A stretch of 64,000 nucleotides of DNA from Atriophallophorus winterbourni (lineage: Eukaryota > Platyhelminthes > Trematoda > Plagiorchiida > Microphallidae). Below the pieces are notes generated by a model. It did not search any database, was not told the DNA's origin, and was given only the letters and a program-made list of their open reading frames with translations. Positions 43,167 to 54,060 of the stretch are shown one piece after another (positions within the stretch are counted from its first letter, which is position 1; the number at the start of each line of letters is the position of its first letter). The stretch covers positions 62,001 through 126,000 of the forward strand of contig JACCGJ010001616.1 in assembly GCA_013407085.1 (NCBI GenBank), given 5' to 3'. Made by a program: the position numbers and the translations under genes.

Positions 43167-43539
43167 ACATGGTTGTGCGCCAAGTTAAGGGGAGTATCAC
43201 TAAATTATTTTTAATATTACAAAGTCAAGATACACTGCGTAGGTTAGTTGGTAAACTTCTGCGATTCCATAAATTAGTGATTGCGTCCTCTGCTGAAATT
43301 GAAGAAATGTTTATGCAAGTATCTGTACTGGTTATTGCCCCAGGTTCCATGAGGTTTTTATGGTTGCCGAACAATAACATATCTCAAAATCCTAATGAAT
43401 ACCAGACGGCGGTTCATCCCTTTGGAGCTGTTTCGTCGCCATTAGTAGCGAATTATGCACTCAAGCAGACGCTTGGGCTCACAACGCCTATCTGCAGGTT
43501 GCCGACGCTATTCAAAATACCTTTAATGTTGACGATTTG
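43167..43539 (+). pseudogene. BEL/Pao reverse transcriptase fragment, left part
   Basis: Frame 43160-43560 reads LLRFHKLVIASSAEIEEMFM, SMRFLWLPNN, EYQTAVHPFGAVSSPLVANY and ALKQT: the Pao RT motifs (ADIEKMFLQ, LRFLW, FG..SSP..A.YAL...). In the next frame it continues VADAIQNTFNVDDL, the Pao (Y/F)xVDD catalytic box. The box is interrupted right after DDL by the retroposon at 43,540. It continues at 44,072. Confidence 0.8.
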
Positions 43540-43683
43540 TGAACTGAAGTTCTCGTCTACTCGCTACTTTATAAGTAGCTGAAGGGACTTAACTAAGCCC
43601 CAACTGATCCAACGTCGTACTGCCGCGAGGGTTATTGCAACCCCTGTATAGTTCAAAGTAGAATACCATTCCGAAACGCTAAA

Positions 43684-43755
43684 ATCTCACTGGGAGCACA
43701 GGACCGGCTTCGAGGTTTTTGCCTCTCATCAGCTATGCGTATCCGCTGGACTCTT
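43684..43755 (-). ncRNA. Type I hammerhead ribozyme, minus-strand copy
   Basis: Minus strand core CTGATGA, stem II GAGG-CAAAAA-CCTC (four perfect pairs), then GAAGCCGGTC (core GAAA changed to GAAG) and stem I CTGTGC pairing with GCATAG before the core. Predicted cleavage after GTC, between plus positions 43700 and 43701. The change at the base pairing with U16.1 leaves a G-U wobble, so activity may be reduced. Confidence 0.7.
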
Positions 43756-43984
43756 CGCGTTTCGAACTAGTATTTTTGTAGACGGATGGCGCAATGTGAA
43801 CAGAAGTTCTCGTCTACTCGCTACCGCGCCGCGAGGGTTATTGCAACCCCTTGCGGCAGTACGCCGTTGGATCAGTTAGGGCTTAGTTTAGTCCCTTCAG
43901 CTACTTATAAAGTAGCGAGTAGACGAGAACTTCAGTTCACATTGCGCCATCCGTCTACAAAAATACTAGTTCGAAACGCGAAGA

Positions 43985-44050
43985 TTCCAGCGGATACGCA
44001 TAGCTGATGAGATGCAAGAACCTCGAAACCGGTCCTGTGCTTCCGGTGAG
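43985..44050 (+). ncRNA. Type I hammerhead ribozyme, plus-strand copy
   Basis: CTGATGA at 44004-44010, CGAAAC at 44024-44029, then a palindromic ACCGGT as minimal stem III and the cleavage triplet GTC at 44032-44034. Stem I: CTGTGC (44035-44040) pairs with GCATAG (43998-44003), followed by an internal loop and TCCG/CGGA pairing. Stem II GATGCAAGAACCTC is imperfect here (one mismatch). All invariant core bases are present. The very short, self-complementary stem III suggests it may work as a dimer. Confidence 0.75.
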
Positions 44051-44071
44051 ATTTTAGCGTTTCGGAATGAT

Positions 44072-44160
44072 ATGTTAACGATTTGCTTATTTATGTACCA
44101 AGCCAGTGACGTCACATACGCTGCGAGAACAATCCTACTGATCTCCTATCTCGTGATTTT
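44072..44160 (+). pseudogene. BEL/Pao reverse transcriptase fragment, right part
   Basis: After the retroposon the Pao RT resumes within the duplicated target: VNDLLIYVPSQ, matching the sequence expected after (Y/F)VDD. Similarity fades by about 44,160. Confidence 0.6.
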
Positions 44161-44654
44161 AACGTTATCTCAGTAATACGTCGATAATGAGAAGTACCAA
44201 AGTTTCTGACAACCTAAATCCCAATTGCCGCTAAATATATACGAAGCGCCAGCTGAAGTCAAACTGCGAGAGAATTCAGGTAGAATTAATGTCGTTCAAG
44301 TAAGCGCCAGTCTTGATGATACCTTGCAGTATGACTTATCTTGGCGGGGATTAAGGCTTGCAGCTACTTGGTTGACCAGGTTAGAAGAACAAATTGTCAA
44401 TATAGGTGTTGTTCAGAAGAAAAAGACTCAGATTTTATGAGATGTACCCCGCTGAACGAGACATATTTCGGATTGTTTGAGACAAATCTTTTCCTGGGAT
44501 CGCAAACTTCTGCAGTCTGTACGAAACTGTGATTTATTCATAGATTTTTTCATAGATTATATGCAGGTAAAAAGATATGCTTTACAAGACCCACAAAAAT
44601 GTACATCGGGTCGGATGGTAAAACATATCAAAATATTGTCAGATTATTGTCAAA
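44161..44654. other. No recognised gene; one 71-codon open frame
   Basis: Plus frame 44225-44440 (APAEVKLRENSGRINVVQVS, WRGLRLAATWLTRLEEQIVN) is not recognised. It could be further Pao decay, as it follows on the same strand. Confidence 0.3.
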
Positions 44655-45335
44655 CATGAAAAACATACTTGTCTATGTGGATATCTAGTGATTTCTTGAA
44701 AACTTCAATAGTTCCAGATTGTACCACATGAGTAGGTAAACTGTTCCACAGTTGCACATTGCGAACGGAAAATGCATATTTGCGGCAGTTCAACCTGCTA
44801 TGCTGCGGGTAAAGTTTCGATTGGTGACCTCGCAGATGTGTTATGGGAAAGATGAAACAAATGACCGCAAGGAAGATTTGTTTGTTTGAGCACTGTCCAA
44901 ATTAATATTAGTGCTCCTCGTTTCCGTCTGTATGGAGCAAAATGCAAACTCAATAATTTAAGTCGCGTTTCGTATAGATAATTTGATAGTCCTAGGTCGA
45001 GTTTTGTCGCTCTGCGCTGTGGATTTTCTAATAACAGAATATATTTTTTTCAATCAAGGATCCCATGCCGGTATAGCATATTCAACATGAGGACGGATTT
45101 ACGTTGAAATCAATTTGCAGGCAATATTGGGTCAAACGAACCTAGGAATCTTTTAAGGAGACACAAGTTGTTTTCAGCTTTGCAGGAAGCTAGTCGACAT
45201 TGCATCGACTTTCCTAAGTCTGATTGGATAATCACACCTAAATCTTTTTCGGTGGAAGCGGGTTTAATAACAGTGCGACCAAGATAATATTCTTTACTTT
45301 GATGAATTAAGTTAGGCTCATTTGCACTTTTGGCC
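44655..45335 (-). pseudogene. LINE reverse transcriptase C-terminus, distinct family
   Basis: Minus strand: ASTEKDLGVIIQSDLGKSMQ, CLLKRFLGSF, then PQRRATKLDLGLSNYLYETR, LKLLSLHFAPYRRKRGALIL and, near the 3' end, SLDIHIDKYVF. This is the CR1/Jockey-group thumb and C-terminus, but with sequence unlike families A, B and C. Broken by frameshifts. Confidence 0.7.
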
Positions 45336-45545
45336 ACTCTTGAATTAGGTTGGTATGACAAACCTGTTCAATCACACGAGGCCAAATTCGTGCAGACAGT
45401 GTTTAATCCTATGGTCATGTTCGAAAAATCATTTGCGTGCATTTACATCAAACACACACACCACGACCGATTTCGTGCTACTTGCACTCAAACGCTAGCG
45501 ACAGTTCGATCACGATTCGCTTACGAATATTACAGTGGAAGAATA
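45325..45545 (-). repeat. Single inverted unit of the ~233-bp satellite family
   Basis: ttggtatgacaaacctgttc ... aaacacacacaccacgaccg ... cgtgctacttgcactc is the reverse complement of landmarks in the 48.8-49.9 kb array. Confidence 0.65.
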
Positions 45546-45639
45546 TGCTATGTAATTTTTATGAGAGACAGTTGTGTCGTGTGATCAACTAGATGATTCG
45601 ATAGACCAACCCGACTGAGACAGAGAACAGAACAACACG

Positions 45640-46740
45640 GAGTAGTTATGAAACGACAAAGCCATGTCTAAGGACTCTAGTTCCCTCGTCTTCGATCTGT
45701 ATAGGAACAGTGATTATATAGAGAACAAAAAGGGTTGTGCGAAACAAGCGTCAAAGTTGTCCGTGCAGAGTAAGAAAACGCATGTTCGAATAAGGATATT
45801 GAAGCCCTACATTAAAACATGCCATATCATGCAAACGCATTTATCGGATAAGGACATCGCAGAGGTCGCACGAGCATTTGGGTGAGGCTGCCTCGATAAA
45901 ATGGCTTGAGGGGAATTGTGAACCGTTGTAGAAAGCCATGGTGTTTCATATGCCATGTTGAATGAGGATTTGCATCAGTACATTGATGTTAGCGGTTGAA
46001 GTTAGCAGGTTCACATGAGTGATTTCTTGCCTTTTCAAGTAAGCATCAATCACACTGATATAAGACACATTATAAATCGGACCTGCGAAATTCGAGTGGA
46101 TTCGATCACATTGTTAAGCTCTGGACGGCCATTACATTAGTTGATATTGAGTGGGGATTTCACAGCTTGATTGCACCCAGAGCCACAACGAACCACATCT
46201 TTAATATATTTGTCGATGCCAGAAGAGAACACTAGAGATCATTACGAACGCTTTCATTCCACCGATTACGTGGGAAAGTGGATGGAGTTGTCTGAGTACT
46301 CGAAAACGAGAGAAGAGGGGATTATTACACGGTCAGTGTACATGAGGCAACGCGAAGCAACAAATGCTTGCATCAAATGTTTGCTCTGACAATAATTTAA
46401 ATTCAGCAGTATGAACGCTCATCTTTGCAGTCGACTTGCCGAATGTGTAAAGATTCCGGTTTGTGTAAACAAAGCAGTCAACAGGGTTAAGTGTCAGCCG
46501 TGAAGGAATTTATGTAACCATCGAACACCAAGTACCATGACCAGTAATTCCATTTCCATCTGCCTGTGATTCCGCTTAGTCTTTGTCAGTGTTCTCGAAG
46601 CATGCAAAATTGTCTCCTTGGAACACGCAGTCAGTATTAAAAAATGGCTGCTCCCACACCAATCTGGGTTGCATCTACAGCAACAGCAACCGGCAGTCGA
46701 AGGTCCTAGTGAGTGAGTAGTCAATATAATGGCTGCATTA
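45640..46740 (-). pseudogene. Gypsy RNase H-integrase remnant
   Basis: Minus strand: at 46494-46724 ILHASRTLTKTKRNHRQMEM and VLGVRWLHKFLHG, the RNase H pattern (YASRTLTKTERNYSQIEKE...F...KFHKYLYG). About 46,100-46,250 reads GIDKYIKDVVRCGSGCNQAV, the integrase zinc-finger end, and about 45,930 FYNGSQFPSSHF recalls the (D)NGxQFxSxxF core box. Heavily frameshifted. A different family from the 26.5 kb element. Confidence 0.65.
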
Positions 46741-46912
46741 CTTTCTACTGAGAGAAGGCGGTGACTTATTCTGAATCCTTAATCTGAAGCGTTCACACTA
46801 TCTATTAACATCTTTAAGATTCGTCACAATATCTGTTGTTTTACTAATAATCTCCTTACTGCAATGGTAACGAATACTGAATAGAGATGATTGAAAACCA
46901 AAACATTACTTG

Positions 46913-47254
46913 TCATATTTCGAATTTACGTTCACGTGGGTCTTGAGGAAGGATTAAATCGCTATATAAATCTAATGCCACCGTACCCAATTTTTGAAAC
47001 AACAATCAAACTTCGCACTCATTTCTTAGCTCCTTGAAGAATAACGCTGAAACAAAGGTTACTTCGTTATCAGGGTCAAATATAAATTGCTTTACTAATG
47101 AGACAAGAATTTCGATAGACGGATATTTGGGATCATTCGCAAAAGAATTAGCAGCTTCATAAAGCTGAAGTAGACGATCGAGCAGCTGATGTGAAACATA
47201 CAATTCGGATTCAAAGTATATAAGTAAAACTTCCCATCCCCGATTTGTGATGTA
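46913..47254 (-). pseudogene. Unrecognised coding exon with an in-frame TGA
   Basis: Minus strand, after an acceptor tcttctatccag at 47,255-47,257. The frame reads ITNRGWEVLLIYFESELYVS, LLDRLLQLYEAANSFANDP, LVSLVKQFIFDPDNEVTF and KELRNECEV, then TGA at 47006-47008. It continues in the same frame LLFQKLGTVALDLYSDLILP, QDPRERKFEI, TGA at 46913-46915. Helical, Leu-rich, like an armadillo/HEAT-type region. Both sides of the first TGA look coding, so the stop is likely a point mutation or error. Family not recognised. A repeat shared with 45.56 kb begins just outside the acceptor. Confidence 0.4.
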
Positions 47255-47310
47255 CTGGATAGAAGAGACAGTTATGTCAGGTGATCAACTAGATGATACG
47301 AGAGACCAGA
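47255..47310. repeat. Short dispersed repeat shared with 45,555-45,610
   Basis: gagacagttatgtcaggtga then tcaactagatgatacgagag closely matches 45,566-45,605. Confidence 0.6.
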
Positions 47311-47978
47311 AAACCAGATGGTTATGAAACGGCGAAGCTAAGACTCAGGACACAAGTTTGCATTTTGGAGCTTATCAGGCCCAGGGCCAGATCAATGATT
47401 ATGATTAGAGAAGCAGATATGTTTGCATTCACATCTCACACACATTAAAATCGGATAACTGCTGTTTCACTGCTCGGATAGTGACAGTATAATGAAAACC
47501 ATTTGACGGTTTTTCGGACAGGATATCAGTCATCTTGGCTACTTTCTATCCACAGCAATCGTTCCCTCAAGTTTCCTGCGTAAACTAATTTGGAAAAGGC
47601 GACGCGATGTAAGCATGGTTATTATAAATCCAATTATTCTATGCTTGAATCATTTGGATTCGCTCTGCTGAGCTCAACTAGTAATGAATCATTGAACACC
47701 CATTCAATCTTCTCGTATGGTTCCCGTTTGTGTTTCATGGTCATTGAATAGTCACCGCTTCAAACGACAAACTTGTATGATCGTATAAATGGTACGCTTT
47801 ATATATGTCTGTTAATAGCGACCATACGATCAAGTTATTATCAGTGCTTCGTTTTTAAAACGTTTCCAATAGAATTTTACTGATCAATTAGTTCGAAATA
47901 ATGTTTTGGTGATGATCATATTACTTCAATGACCAAGTGATTTATGATCACATTTAGGCTATTTTCCATTTAATTTGT
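47311..47978. other. No recognisable feature
   Basis: No coding or repeat signal seen. Confidence 0.4.
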
Positions 47979-48467
47979 CTCGTGGTTCGAAACAGTCAGC
48001 AATGTAGTGTTTCATGTTCGTGACTGATCGGGGAATCATAATCATGAAAAATAATGGTTGTAATGATACTCTGAATGTAGTATTTTGATAATGTTTCGCT
48101 TATGACTGAAAGGCTTCGTCGAACCAATTGTGTCGGTGCAAACAGAGATCAAGCTTACATTGATTTTGTTATTGATAGTAAGTGAAACACACGTCATCTA
48201 TCGAAAGAGAATAATCGATATCTGTGAAATTGACAACTTTTGGATATAGGTCATCTTGGCTTACTGGATGCGTGACTCATTTACAGAGGTTTATACACAC
48301 GATCACAACGCTCAGAAATATTGTATATCAGTCAAGGTAGAGAACGATACATTTGAGTGCACCGTATGCATGTTTTTGAGTGTGCAGAGCTGCGCTTTAG
48401 AGATCATATAACTTTGTTGACCTGATGATGATACAGAAAACAATAGAAAACTCGCTTATTCATATAC
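47979..48467 (+). repeat. Long direct repeat, copy 1 (about 489 bp)
   Basis: ctcgtggttcgaaacagtca ... cctgatgatgatacagaaaa. Nearly identical to 50,290-50,777 over its full length; it flanks the satellite array on the left. Its first half is the dispersed repeat also seen at 25.6 kb. Confidence 0.9.
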
Positions 48468-48769
48468 ATTCGAGTGTAGGTGAATCCATACTATTCAGGA
48501 TTGGTCGCAAATGGACATCTATCTTTGGGAACACTACGTGTCTCAACAGATTTCGGGTATAGTTTACACAATACTGTTTGACCAAGTTCATCCCTAATTC
48601 CGCCCAATTATTTCGAAATCGCCCGTTTACGGTTATTCTTAATCGATGTAGTTCTATTGATTTGATAAATTCATAAGGACCTTCGGCTAGGTGTCATTCA
48701 ACCTTATTCCTATAATCACGGTTTTTGACTATCACTCTCGGATTGATTAATTAACAATATAGTGGGGGG
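48468..48769. other. No recognisable feature
   Basis: Between the direct repeat and the satellite array; no coding signal. Confidence 0.4.
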
Positions 48770-49920
48770 TGTGTGACGGAAAGGCATGCAAATGACTATT
48801 TTGTTTCATGGTTATGGGTTAACCCCATTAAACACGTGTTTGGACACATATTATTAAACATGTTGATCGTACCAGACTTATCCAACAGTGGCATACAAGC
48901 GCTCCTTGTTTACCATTTCTTCACTATTTCAAGATCATGCGGATCCCGATCTTACTTCCACTACCTGATTAGTGCAAACAGCACGAAAGCGGTCGTGGGT
49001 TGTGTGTGACGAAGAGGCATGAAAACGGTTATCTTGTTTCATGGTTATGGCTTTAACCTCATTAAACATTTGTTTGTACACATGATATTGAACAGGTTGT
49101 TCGTACCAACCATATACCACAGTGGCATACAAGCGCTCCTTTTTTAACATTCCTCCACTGTGTCAAGCACATGCAGATCCTGATTTCGCTGTCCTTACAT
49201 GATGAGTGGAAACAGCACTAAACCGGTCGTAGTGTGTGTTTGGCGAAAAGGCATGAGAATGACTATTTTGTTTCATGGTTATGGATTCAACCTCATTAAA
49301 CATGTGTTTGGACACATGATATTGAACAGGTTGGTCCTCCCAGCCTTATCCAACAGTGGCATACAAGCGCTCCTTGTTTACCATTCCTCCACTGTGTCAA
49401 GCACATGCGGATCCTGATCTTACTGTCCCTAACTGATGATTGCATACAGCATTGACCTGGTCGTGGGTTGTGTGTGGCGAAAAAGCATGCAATTGTATAT
49501 TTTGTTTCATGGTTATGACTTTTACCCCATCAAACATGTGTTTGGACACATGTTTATCATTTCTTCACTGTTAAAAGCGCATGCGTATCCTGATCTTACT
49601 GTCCCTATCTGATTAGTGCAAAGAGCACGAAACCGGTCGTGGGGTTTGTGTGACGAAAAGGCATGAAATTGACTATTTTGTTTCACGGTTATCGATTTAA
49701 CCTCATTGAACATGTGTTTGGACACATGTTATTGAACAGGTTGGTCGTACCATACTTATCCAACAGTGGCATACAAACGCTTCTTGTTTACCATTCCTCC
49801 ACTTTTACAAGCGCATGCGTATACTTATCTTACAGACAATACTTGATGAGTGCAAACAGCATGAAACCGGTCGTGGGGTGTGTGACTGAAAGGCATGAAA
49901 ATGACAATTTTGTTTAGCAC
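48770..49920 (+). repeat. Satellite array, unit about 233 bp, about five units
   Basis: The ggcatg motif at unit start recurs at about 48,784, 49,016, 49,249, 49,484, 49,657 and 49,891 (periods 232, 233, 235, 173, 234; the fourth unit has an internal deletion). Each unit has gactattttgtttcatggtt, aacatgtgtttggacacatg, tatccaacagtggcatacaa, gctccttgtttaccattcct and gcaaacagcacgaaaccggt. Confidence 0.92.
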
Positions 49921-50289
49921 TGTTATTGAAATAACTAGTATGTTTAGATTGATCTTTCGATGTTTTATAAAGGCTCTTTATTGCTCTGTCTGTGTGGCCA
50001 AGACCTTCGCGTGTTTTTCACAGATTTTGCAGAAATCCACTTCAGATAACTACTCTCGCATTTCGGTTTTCAACCTAGATGTGTTTGAATGCCCTGTGTA
50101 TCTTTCGTTTTAGGAAACGTTGGATGCGTTTTCGGAAGACTTCCTGAAATTGCGTGAGTTATCTGGAGGTGTTATCACGCGATCATTTGGTATTACTTTG
50201 TTATTTTGACATCAGATGTTAACCACCCGATAATTTTTCATCTGGCTACCGCTTCGACTATTCGTACCAACTCATGGTCAATTTGTGAA
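49921..50289. other. No recognisable feature
   Basis: Between the array and the second direct repeat; no coding signal. Confidence 0.4.
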
Positions 50290-50777
50290 CTCGTGGTTCG
50301 AAAGAGTCAGCAATGTAGTGTTTCATGTTCGTGACTAATCAGGGAATCATAATCATGACAAAGAATGGTTGTAATGAAACTCTGAATGTAGTATTTTGGT
50401 AATGTTTAGCTTATGACTGAAAGGCTTCGTCGAACCAAGGGTGTCGGTGCAAACAGAGATCAAGCTTACATTGATTTTGTTATTGATAGTAAGTGAAACA
50501 CACGTCATCTATCGAAAGAGAATAATCGATATCTGTGAAATTGATTACTTTTGGATATAGGTCATCTTGGCTTACTGGATGCGTGACTCATTTACAGAGA
50601 TTTATACACACGATCGCAACGCTCAGAAATATTGTATATCAGTCAAGGTAGAGAACGATACATTTGAGTGCACCGTATGCATGTTTTTGAGTGTGCAGAG
50701 CTGATGCTTAGAGCTCATATAACGTTGTCAACCTGATGATGATACAGAGTACAATATAAAACTTACGAATTCATATA
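50290..50777 (+). repeat. Long direct repeat, copy 2 (about 488 bp)
   Basis: ctcgtggttcgaaagagtca ... cctgatgatgatacagagta. Same order and orientation as copy 1 with only scattered substitutions. Confidence 0.9.
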
Positions 50778-51073
50778 TTTGTAACTAAGAGCCAAACAGT
50801 ATGGTTAAATGCCTGCAACGAACTGTAGATTTCGTACATTCCTGCGGATATCGACCACAAATTTGCCATTTTCTCTTATGTTTGGTTAAATTGACACACA
50901 TGTAACATTTATTTTAGGTTAGAAGGCGTATAGTGATTAAATATTCTCCATTGGTAAATTCCCGGTATGGTTAAATTCTAAGTTAAAATACGTGTCAACG
51001 CGCAATACGTGCCAACGCGCGCACACCCATTTACCACACAGATCGATCGATAAATCTTTTCCCCCCGGCGTCA

Positions 51074-52294
51074 TGACCTTACGAGCGAAGCCCAGTGAAG
51101 GCGGTCACATGTGCAAAATTTGTCGAAAGGCGGTATGTCACAATGCCCGACACGCTAGTTGTTTTGTCACGCTAGTTTGTTTGTCACGATAAAGTTCATA
51201 TGAAGTGTGATGTTACCTTGACTGCTGATGTTCTTGCAATTATCAATAAAGATGAAATGCCTGGAGTTTGCTATATCTGTCATGTATGCATAATTGAACT
51301 TAGAAACTGTACAAAGACGACTGCGAGCTCACAGACTGGAACTAATATGGGGGTGTTGAATTTAGAGGACCGCATACAGAGAATTAATGGTTTGCTTAAT
51401 GACTTATTAATAAGCAAACTGAAGCCTAGACTTGACTGTGGAGATCGTGTTTCATTTCCGTTTCTAAGGAAGCAGGAAGGCACAAAATGTGTTGATGAAC
51501 ATACGGATATTCGACCTAGCAATTCAGAACAACTGAGCCGTTTCCATGATTCGAGTGCCTTGGAAAGGTCTGAAACAAATTCAACAAAATCCGAGAATGA
51601 AAAGCGAGCCGTTAAACAACAAACTGATCCCAAAACAGATGATGCTTTGGTGAAACGAAATAACATCTCCATCAATCGTAAGGCACACTTCTTCAGTGTC
51701 ATTTGTACTGACGTTCCTGAGCCAGAATGCACTCTCTTCAAAGACCGTCAAAATGAGCGTGACCTGGAAAACGTACTACTAAATTCTTACCTACTTGGGT
51801 CTAACAATTCACTGAATATTCGTATTCATGTTGATATTCCATGGTCCGGAAGGAGAAACAATACATACGACAAAAGAAAGACATCTACTCGCAATCTTAT
51901 CATCCTCGGAGTTCCAGAACTGGCAGACAATCCTGAGGCTAACGAACGAGCTAAGCATGACAACAGGCAATGGCGTTTTCTGGCTGATACCATTTTCGTC
52001 GAAAAGGCCGTTGTCGTGGATACTTTTAGACTGCCTTCCTCAGCAAAATACAAAGATAATGGGCCACGTCCATTGAAAATAAACTCCCTTATGAGTACTT
52101 TATTTGATACTGTACGTTCCATCTGGAAAAGCTGGAAACACAAAATCCCAAAAGGTGTAATCCTTAGCGATCACATAAACACTGATATAAATGCAGCCCA
52201 TTCTGCATTAAATACTGTAAGGATTGATGAAGCCCTATCAACTGAACCAAGAAATGAATTGCCTCGATATATCAGACCAGAACCTAGATCATGA
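51074..52294 (+). pseudogene. LINE E ORF1, one frameshift
   Basis: The finger starts in 51074-51180 (MCKICRKAV) and, after a shift near 51,180, continues from about 51,195 as VHMKCDVTL and VCYICHVCIIEL, giving the same C4HC3 layout as the 42.1 kb remnant. The rest of the 364-codon frame to 52,294 is intact: LEDRIQRINGLLNDLLISKL (helical), FKDRQNERDLENVLLNSYLL, LIILGVPELADN and RPLKINSLMSTLFDTVRSIW, matching LINE A ORF1. Confidence 0.8.
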
Positions 52295-54060
52295 GAGACT
52301 TTAATCTGCCTAACTTCCTGAAGACGAACAAAATTTGTCAGACCTCCACTGCTGCCATCTTCCAGCAGCTGTTTGACGGAATTCCTTTCTATAATCACGC
52401 TGAAAGCTATACAAGATACAGAGGGAGATATATGTCTTCAATTCTCGATCTTATCTTGACAGCTGAAGAGGACTCCGTCGAAAGCATTACATACGATTAT
52501 CCGCTAGGTTCGAGCGACCATTTGATCTTGAATTTTGACTACCTATGTCGAGCAGAGCGAACAAACGATAGAACAAAATTCATCAGAAATGTATGTCTAT
52601 CAAAATTATCAAACGTTCTAATTTTGATTAACGATTGGCAAATTGAAGGCATAGGAGTAAAAGAGCAGCGGTGTAGCATGTTGACCAATCTAAACCGGGA
52701 AATCAACTCAAACTCAGCATTCGTACTAAAACAGTGTGGAAAGGTATTCGAATTTAAAATCCGCAGTCGCACTTGGAAATGGATTAAACTGCGAAATAAG
52801 GCTTGGATAAACCATCGCCGGTTAGCCACCGATGCCACATGGGAGACCTTTAGAAAACTAAGAAACCAGATCATTGAAATCACTGCTGGAGACAAAATAC
52901 AGTATCAAGCTGTTATAATGTCTAAAATTGAACGGAATCCAAAGCTTCTTTAGCAGATTGTGAACAAGCAGTGTTCATTGTAATCAGGAGTTGTGGCCTT
53001 GCGGACGCCCACTGGAATGACCTCAAATGGAGCTGACACCGCGGATGCTTTGGTAAATTATTATGCTATAGTATTTTGTCCAAAGGAAAGCGTGGATATA
53101 CAAATGGATCCAGAAATAACGCATACTCTACCATTGGACACAATAACCATCAACAAAGAAGAGGTGCTGGGAACTCTACTATCGTTGAATCCCAGAAAAT
53201 CCCCTGGTTGTGATAAAATTACCCCGATTATACTTAAGCATTGTGCACAATCTCTATGCGGACCTCTAACTCAGTTATTCTGCGAATCGTGTCATACCGA
53301 CTGAATGGAAATCTAGTATAATCTCCCCGATTTTCAAAGGCGGGGTGCGTTCGAAGCCCGCAAATTACAGACCTGTTACTTTGTTATCTGCCGTATCCAT
53401 GGTACTACAAAGGATCGTGGCAAAAAAACTGAGCAAATCCCTTGAGGGAAATAAGCTATTTTGGGGAGCCCAACACGGTTTCAGAAGAGGATACTCCTGC
53501 ATTACTAACCTTCTCCTTACCATTGACGACTGGACTCGAGCAGCGGATGATGGGGATACTATTTACGGTAGGTTCTCAAAACAGACAATTCCCTGTATTA
53601 TAAATACGTTCATCAGGCCCACGATGGAATATGCGGTTCAAGCATGGTGGCCATGGCTTAAAAAAGATGTTGCGACTTTGCAACGAATATATCATCGAGC
53701 TAACAAACTTGTCACTGGACTCAGCCGGAAACCCTACAATGAGCAAATCAAAACGCTAAATTTATTTAATTATTCACGTCGTCGTCTCCGGGGGGATTTG
53801 ATTCTTGTTTATAATATATTGAATACTGAAAATCACCCTCTACAATGCTTATTGAATCTACGGATCTCGCATAAAACAACAGCTCACACATTTACTCTAA
53901 CTGTCCCTCACTCGAGACTAAACTGCAGACGACATTTTTTGCCATGCGAGTTTGTTTTACTTGGAACAATCTGCCAGATAATGTTGTGAACTCACCAAAC
54001 CAGCAAACTTTCGAAAGAAGCCTTGATGCCTATTTGACCCTAAACCCGTGCATTGAAGAA
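52291..54060 (+). pseudogene. LINE E ORF2 with endonuclease and RT-core deletions
   Basis: Begins at MRDFNLPNFLK, i.e. the GDFNLPN box, so the first about 195 residues of the endonuclease are missing and ORF1 is joined directly to it. SSDHLILNFDY and RSRTWKWIKLRNKAW follow, then stops near 52,951. The RT start reads PRKSPGCDKITPIILKHC and NYRPVTLL, AQHGFRRGYSC. The sequence then jumps from WTRAADDGDTI to YGRFSKQTIP, losing the SKAFD, PQGS and FADD boxes. The C-terminus is intact (WPWLKKDVATLQRIYHRANK). Confidence 0.85.

Larger units (their letters stand above)
43540..44071. mobile_element. Inverted cluster of hammerhead-bearing SINE-like retroposons
   Basis: 532 bp inserted into the Pao RT between a duplicated target: atgttgacgatttg (43526-43539) and atgttaacgatttg (44072-44085), one mismatch. 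It is made of a minus-strand copy (about 43,540-43,798), a partial minus copy (about 43,799-43,856) and a plus-strand copy (about 43,857-44,071). Copies share gcgagggttattgcaacccc, acttataaagtagcgagtag and a hammerhead core. A B-box-like GTTCGAAAC is present near 43,973. This organisation resembles schistosome Sm-alpha retroposons; the exact family is inference. Confidence 0.8.

Noticed and set aside
47006..47008. TGA as a selenocysteine codon
   Set aside because: No redox-type context, and I saw no hairpin downstream that I could call a SECIS element; a mutation or error is simpler.
48773..50113. Repeated plus-strand frames with HVFGHxLLNxLVVP
   Set aside because: Shadows of the 233-bp satellite units.
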